A stretch of 16,772 bases of DNA, from positions 1 through 16,772 of the forward strand of contig WRCT01000021.1 of NCBI GenBank assembly GCA_009783775.1, in the 5' to 3' direction. This stretch comes from Clostridiales bacterium (GTDB lineage: Bacteria > Bacillota > Clostridia > Christensenellales > CAG-138). The first letter of the stretch is position 1. Each line of letters starts with the position of its first letter. The notes under the pieces were generated by a model. It did no database searches and was not told where the DNA came from. It worked only from the letters and a program-made list of their open reading frames with translations. Positions 13,446 through 16,772 of the stretch are shown here, piece by piece. The translations under genes were made by a program, and so were the position numbers.

Positions 13446-14708
13446 ATGTTGGAAAAAGAAACACAGTACGCGCCATTTGCAAGCATTAAAGTGGTGGGCG
13501 TCGGCGGCGCGGGCAACAACGCCGTCAACCGTATGGTGCAGTACGGGCTGCGCGGCGTAGAGTTCGTCGCGATCAACACAGACCGTCAGGCGCTGTCGAT
13601 GAGCAAGGGTGAGAAAAAGATCCAGATCGGCGAAAAGCTCACCAAGGGCCTGGGCGCGGGCGCGGATCCCGACGTCGGGCGCAAGGCGGCCGAGGAAAGC
13701 CGCGACCTGATCGAGGACTCCCTGCGCGGCGCGGATATGGTGTTCATCACCGCCGGCATGGGCGGCGGCACGGGCACGGGCGCGGCGGGCATCGTGGCGG
13801 AAATCGCCAAGCAGATGGGCATTCTCACGGTGGGCGTCGTCACCAAGCCGTTCTCCTTTGAGGGCAAGGTGCGTATGCGCAACGCGGAGATGGGCATTTC
13901 GGCCCTGCAGCCTGCGGTGGATACCTTAATCACCATTCCCAACGACAAGCTTTTGACCCTGGTCGGCCGGGCCAGCCTGCCCGACGCGCTGCGCGTGGCG
14001 GACGACACCCTGCGCCAGGGCATTCAGGGCATCTCCGATCTGATCGCGGTGCCCGCCATGATCAACCTTGACTTTGCCGACGTCAAGACCATCATGAAGG
14101 AAAAAGGTCTGGCGCACATGGGCATCGGCTCCGCCTGCGGCGAAAAGCGCGCGGCGGACGCGGCCCGACAGGCCGTGGAAAGCCCGCTGCTCGAAACCTC
14201 CATCGTGGGCGCGACGGGCGTGCTGATGAACATCACGGGCGGCACGGACCTGAGCCTGCTCGAGGTCAACGAGGCGGCGGAAATCATTCAGGAGACCGCC
14301 GACCCCGAGGCCAACATCATCTTCGGCGCGGACATCGACGAGTCCATGGGCGACGCGATCCGTATCACCGTCATTGCCACCGGTTTCAACCGGCCGCAGA
14401 CAGCGGGCGGCGGCGGGTCTAATCAGCTCATGTTCGGCGGCGGCAGTTCTTCGGGCGGCTTTGCGAGCGCAGCGCCCCAGGCCCCGCGCGGCGGCTTTTC
14501 CCAGCCGATCCCGGGCGTGCAGGCGAACGCCTTCTCCTCCCGCCCCTACGCGCAGCCGGTTGAGCCCGAACCGCAGGAGCCCGCCTTTGTCCAGCGCAGC
14601 CAGCCGCAGCAGAACCCTCCCGGCGCCTTCGGCGAGCAGGACATCAACCGCGACTACCAGGAACGGCCCAAGAACAAATTGGACATTCCCGCGTTCTTGA
14701 GAAAGTAA
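13446..14708 (+). CDS. ftsZ: cell division protein FtsZ
   Basis: The protein is 420 residues. The tubulin-like GTPase domain has VVGVGGAGNNAVNRM (18-30), AINTD, the tubulin signature GGGTGTG (106-112) and the T7 catalytic loop NLDFADVK (208-215). A Gly/Pro/Gln-rich linker runs from about 320 to 405. The conserved C-terminal peptide LDIPAFLRK binds FtsA and other partners. FtsZ polymerises into the division ring. The start is supported by AAGGGGG about 9 bases upstream, and the gene is followed by a strong intrinsic terminator. All motifs are intact. Confidence 0.99.
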   Translation: MLEKETQYAPFASIKVVGVGGAGNNAVNRMVQYGLRGVEFVAINTDRQALSMSKGEKKIQIGEKLTKGLGAGADPDVGRKAAEESRDLIEDSLRGADMVFITAGMGGGTGTGAAGIVAEIAKQMGILTVGVVTKPFSFEGKVRMRNAEMGISALQPAVDTLITIPNDKLLTLVGRASLPDALRVADDTLRQGIQGISDLIAVPAMINLDFADVKTIMKEKGLAHMGIGSACGEKRAADAARQAVESPLLETSIVGATGVLMNITGGTDLSLLEVNEAAEIIQETADPEANIIFGADIDESMGDAIRITVIATGFNRPQTAGGGGSNQLMFGGGSSSGGFASAAPQAPRGGFSQPIPGVQANAFSSRPYAQPVEPEPQEPAFVQRSQPQQNPPGAFGEQDINRDYQERPKNKLDIPAFLRK

Positions 14709-14720
14709 AACAAAACAGCA

Positions 14721-14753
14721 AAGGGGGAGGCGCCTAACGCCTCCCTTGTTTTT
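14721..14753 (+). terminator. intrinsic terminator of ftsA-ftsZ
   Basis: GGGAGGCG (14725-14732) pairs perfectly with CGCCTCCC (14738-14745) over CCTAA and is followed by TTGTTTTTA. The stem starts 16 bases after the ftsZ stop. Confidence 0.9.
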
Positions 14754-14795
14754 ACCCTCGGTGGATAGGGAACGATAACCGCGAATGGCGCGAAA

Positions 14796-14826
14796 CAGTG
14801 AGCAGTGGGCAGTGAGCAGTGGGCAG
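14796..14826. repeat. heptanucleotide array, CAGTGRG type
   Basis: Four heptads alternating CAGTGAG and CAGTGGG (14796-14823) plus a partial CAG. It lies within the AACCRCGAA repeat field after the ftsZ terminator. Confidence 0.8.
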
Positions 14827-14937
14827 AATCGCTCACGCGGGTTTTCTATTTAACCACGAATGACACGAATAAACACAAATACCGCTGCGGCGGGGAGTTA
14901 TTTTAACCACGAAAGGCACGAAAGGGCACGAAAAGAC

Positions 14938-14960
14938 GGGCGATTGATAATCGCCCCTAC
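14938..14960. repeat. GTAGGG-tagged palindrome, copy 4
   Basis: GGGCGATT (14938-14945) pairs with AATCGCCC (14949-14956) over GAT, followed by CTAC. It has nearly the same design as hairpin 1 inside dnaX (7768-7790) but a different inner stem. Confidence 0.7.
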
Positions 14961-14998
14961 GCGGGCGGCGGGGGGATTTTAACCGCGAATGACGCGAA

Positions 14999-15035
14999 CC
15001 GGGGCCCCGCCCAATTCGCAAATTGGGTGGGGTGG
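14999..15035 (+). repeat. 37-bp palindromic repeat, copy B
   Basis: The same 13-base left flank, CGCA loop and 10-base right flank as copy A (2658-2694, minus strand). The five stem pairs differ at three positions, each changed on both sides so pairing is kept. Confidence 0.8.
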
Positions 15036-15129
15036 CAATGGACGCGAATGACCGAGGCGGCGGGGAGTTATGAACCGCGAACCACGCGAATACCGCTCAC
15101 GCGGGGGTTTTTCTGTGTCATTGGAACCC

Positions 15130-15224
15130 CTGATTAAATCGTTCGCGGGGGAGTTTGGCTATCAGAATAGTCCCAACTTAGGCGTTTCTGACAGGCCAAC
15201 TATTCCACCTCACGATTTAATCAG
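15130..15224. mobile_element. 95-bp inverted-repeat element, possible IS5-derived miniature element
   Basis: CTGATTAAATCGT (15130-15142) and its exact reverse complement (15212-15224) bound the element. An inner pair GAATAGT/ACTATTC (15165-15171, 15199-15205) gives further structure. Both ends, with their CC-rich outer flanks, resemble the sequence upstream of the IS5-type transposase (about 16634-16657: CATTGGGCCCGCCGATTAAG). The link to that element is inferred. Confidence 0.5.
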
Positions 15225-15230
15225 TGGGCC

Positions 15231-15290
15231 CCATTGCGAGGAGAACGCTGCCCTCATAATAATGGAGAAACACGACGAAGCAATCCAGTC
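15231..15290. repeat. CATTGCGAGGAG...GACGAAGCAATCC dispersed-repeat remnant
   Basis: It starts CCATTGCGAGGAG and ends GACGAAGCAATCCAGTC; ATTGC and GCAAT are inverted. This pattern is familiar from dispersed intergenic repeats in several bacterial groups (from memory). It is interrupted by about 29 bases that contain AATAAT (15258-15263). With TTGCGA (15234-15239) 18 bases upstream, this could serve as a promoter for the lipoprotein gene that starts at 15319. Confidence 0.45.
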
Positions 15291-15318
15291 TCCCAAGAGA
15301 CATCAAGAAAGGTTGTTT

Positions 15319-16572
15319 ATGAAAAAGATTCTTTGTTTTATCTTAATCGTACTAATTCTGGCGGGCACAGCGGCCTGCAACAGAGAGAAGAATATCACGG
15401 TTGAAGAAACGGCAACGCCCATTGCGGAGACGCCCGCACCCACGCCTTCGCGTTCGCCGCGCCCGACGCCAACGCCAACGCCGATCCCGACGCCTCCGCC
15501 CCTGTCCGGCACGTGCGGGCCGCTCAATTGGGTCGTCGATCCCGAAACGCGCACGCTGACGATTTCGGGTAAGGGCGCTATGCCGGATTTTGAGTGGGAG
15601 GAAACGTTCCCCCCCTGGAGCGGTCTGGGCGATTATTTTCTCATTGACAACCCCATGTTTTATGACCGGGTCGTGATTGAGGAGGGGGTGACCCGCCTGG
15701 GCGCGTATACTTTCTGTGGCGTGGCTCTTACGTCCGTCTCCCTGCCCGACAGTCTGTTATCCATTGGCGCGGGCGTGTTTATGCTTGGCGGGGTGGAACG
15801 TCTTTCTATCCCGAAAAATGTAACGCTGATTGAAGAAGGGGCCTTTGCCGTCGGTTGGATTTCGGCGTTTCAAGTCGCGTCCGAAAATCCGGCTTACCGC
15901 ACGAAAGACGGGGTGCTGTTTTCAAAAGATATGTCCCGACTGATCTCCTATCCGATCGCGAGCAAGAGCGCCCGATATAGGGTCCCCGTCTCTGTCAAAC
16001 ATATTGAAAGCAACGCCTTTGGTCACAATTTAGATTCCTCGTTGATCCGTTTGGAGGCCGTTATTCTGCCGGAGGGGCTGATTTCGATTGGTGATGAGGC
16101 CTTTGCCTTTTGCCAGATCCTTACGGAATTTAAGCTGCCCAAAAGCGTCCGGCATATTGGAGAAAGCGCGTTTAGCTGCGCCAATGTCCGGGAGCTTGTC
16201 CTGCCCGAGGGCATGACCGAAATCGGACTGAGCGCGTTTTGGGACTCCAGGTTGGAGCGGATTATCATTCCCGCCTCGGTGAAGAAAATCGGCGCGCAGG
16301 CGTTTTGGGATAATTGGGGTCTTGCGGTTTATTTCGTTGGCGAGCCGCCGGAGCTGGAAAAAAGCGAGTTTGGAGGGTTTCCCTTCGATCGCAACAATCG
16401 CGACCTTATTCTTTACTACCCGCGCAAGCTGGCCTCCGTTTGGGCGCCCAACGGAGAGACGTACTGGAATGGCTATCCCATTGAGCCTTATGATTCCCTG
16501 CCGAAAATCACCGGCAAGTGGGCCGCCCCCGCCTGGGCGCAGGACTGGGACGATGACTGGGACGATGATTGA
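15319..16572 (+). CDS. BspA-type leucine-rich-repeat lipoprotein
   Basis: The protein is 417 residues from the ATG at 15319, which has AAAGG about 7 bases upstream; the open frame back to 15070 runs through repeats and is not used. A signal peptide (MKKILCFILIVLILAGTAAC) ends in a probable lipobox Cys20. A Pro/Thr-rich linker (about 38-65) much like those of the two amidases follows, then an ISGKGAMPDFEW strand and several BspA-type leucine-rich repeats (LRR_5): 'VVIEEGVTRLGAYTFCGV', 'VSLPDSLLSIGAGVF', 'LPEGLISIGDEAFAFC', 'LPKSVRHIGESAFSC', 'LPEGMTEIGLSAF' and 'IPASVKKIGAQAF'. The tail is strongly acidic (WDDDWDDD). It is probably a surface-exposed binding or adhesion protein with no enzymatic motif. 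Flanked by repeats and an IS end, so it may be a recent arrival. Confidence 0.88.
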   Translation: MKKILCFILIVLILAGTAACNREKNITVEETATPIAETPAPTPSRSPRPTPTPTPIPTPPPLSGTCGPLNWVVDPETRTLTISGKGAMPDFEWEETFPPWSGLGDYFLIDNPMFYDRVVIEEGVTRLGAYTFCGVALTSVSLPDSLLSIGAGVFMLGGVERLSIPKNVTLIEEGAFAVGWISAFQVASENPAYRTKDGVLFSKDMSRLISYPIASKSARYRVPVSVKHIESNAFGHNLDSSLIRLEAVILPEGLISIGDEAFAFCQILTEFKLPKSVRHIGESAFSCANVRELVLPEGMTEIGLSAFWDSRLERIIIPASVKKIGAQAFWDNWGLAVYFVGEPPELEKSEFGGFPFDRNNRDLILYYPRKLASVWAPNGETYWNGYPIEPYDSLPKITGKWAAPAWAQDWDDDWDDD

Positions 16573-16573
16573 A

Positions 16574-16591
16574 AACAGCCTCATAGCTGTT
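16574..16591 (+). terminator. weak hairpin after the LRR lipoprotein gene
   Basis: AACAGC (16574-16579) pairs with GCTGTT (16586-16591) over six bases, 1 base after the stop. No proper T-run follows, so a terminator role is uncertain. Confidence 0.3.
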
Positions 16592-16658
16592 ATTGCGGGG
16601 TACACGCTCACCGTCATTGCGCCTCGTTTCTTACGTCATTGGGCCCGCCGATTAAGTC

Positions 16659-16687
16659 TTGAGAACGGGGGCGAAAAATGGTATAAT
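16659..16687 (+). promoter_or_regulatory. promoter of the IS5-type transposase
   Basis: TTGAGA (16659-16664), a 17-base spacer, then TATAAT (16682-16687) within an extended TGGTATAAT. The -10 box ends 6 bases before the ATG at 16694, so the transcript would be leaderless. Confidence 0.65.
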
Positions 16688-16693
16688 GAATGC

Positions 16694-16772
16694 ATGAAAA
16701 AGCAGTTATCATTTAGTGATGTTGAGTATGCCGACAAGCGCAAGAAGACCCAAAAGGAAAGGTTTCTGGAAA
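16694..16772 (+). CDS. IS5-family transposase, N-terminal fragment
   Basis: Only 26 codons are inside the window. The residues MKKQLSFSDVEYADKRKKTQ followed by KERFLE match the well-conserved N-terminus of IS5-group DDE transposases (typically 'LSFSDVEYAGKRKxTRRExFL'). The cut is by the window edge, not a visible mutation. No Shine-Dalgarno is present; the start is set by the family pattern and the -10 box 6 bases upstream. The left terminal repeat should lie within about 60 bases upstream, probably near 16634-16657. Confidence 0.75.
   Translation, partial: MKKQLSFSDVEYADKRKKTQKERFLE

Larger units (their letters stand above)
14777..15095. repeat. decayed array of AACCRCGAA-type repeats with inserted palindromes
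   Basis: Most of the gene-free stretch 14754-15318 is this array. Variants of AACC(G/A)CGAATG(G/A)C(G/A)CGAA occur at 14777-14794, 14852-14880, 14905-14935, 14981-15000, about 15036-15053 and 15072-15091, with internal 9-10 base periodicity of CACGAA. Three units share a longer lead-in (CGGCGGGGAGTTAT or close) at about 14888, 14965 and 15058. Between units lie a heptad array (14796-14823), a GTAGGGG palindrome (14938-14960) and the 37-bp palindrome copy B (14999-15035). No open frame or RNA gene is supported here. Confidence 0.7.

Noticed and set aside
15070..15318. 83-codon upstream extension of the LRR lipoprotein
   Set aside because: It is encoded by repeat sequence, has no ribosome binding site and precedes a proper signal peptide with its own AAAGG site.
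14754..15318. CRISPR array
   Set aside because: Repeats are irregular in length and spacing, spacers are not uniform, and no cas genes are nearby.
16694..16772. transposase pseudogene
   Set aside because: The short length is due to the window edge; the visible codons are intact.

Overview
The window looks like a chromosomal segment of a GC-rich member of the Clostridia (Bacillota). The evidence is the gene order dnaX-ybaB-recR, radA nearby, an ftsA-ftsZ pair, good AAGGAG-type ribosome binding sites, lipoproteins with Pro/Thr-rich linkers, a BspA-type leucine-rich-repeat lipoprotein and a Nim-type flavin protein. I cannot name a genus. An uncultured gut or environmental Clostridia lineage is the best guess.

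Layout. 1-949 (+): the C-terminal end of a membrane protein resembling an ECF-transporter S component, then a conserved TIM-barrel protein of unknown function with its own promoter. 950-1187: a gene-free stretch holding three palindromes. 1188-12024 (-): a long run of leftward genes. In transcription order these are an alpha/beta hydrolase, a condensation-type acyltransferase and a zinc-ribbon membrane protein (three overlapping genes); then dnaX, ybaB and recR; then a membrane-anchored beta-propeller-like protein, radA and a lipoprotein amidase; then a second lipoprotein amidase; then a pyridoxamine-phosphate-oxidase/Nim-family protein. 12025-12233 is a divergent promoter region. 12234-14708 (+): ftsA-ftsZ with a clear terminator. 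14754-15318: a gene-free region packed with decayed repeats. 15319-16572 (+): a leucine-rich-repeat lipoprotein. 16694-end (+): the start of an IS5-family transposase cut by the window edge.

How the genes fit together. dnaX, ybaB, recR and radA are replication and recombination-repair housekeeping genes. ftsA-ftsZ is the core division module. The two amidases and the beta-propeller-like protein probably act at the cell surface on peptidoglycan. The hydrolase/acyltransferase/DUF6320 trio looks like a small esterification or lipid-modification unit of unknown product.

The most unusual content lies between the genes. Many gene boundaries carry small repeats of several kinds: (i) arrays of about four heptanucleotides (STRR-like); (ii) short hairpins with GCA/CGCA or similar loops; (iii) GTAGGG-tagged palindromes; (iv) a 37-bp palindrome present twice with fully compensated stem changes; (v) a 160-bp element with 23-bp terminal inverted repeats placed exactly between dnaX and ybaB; and (vi) an in-frame double palindrome inside dnaX. 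Three starts also show an extended -10 box 6-7 nt before the ATG and no Shine-Dalgarno, which suggests leaderless transcripts.
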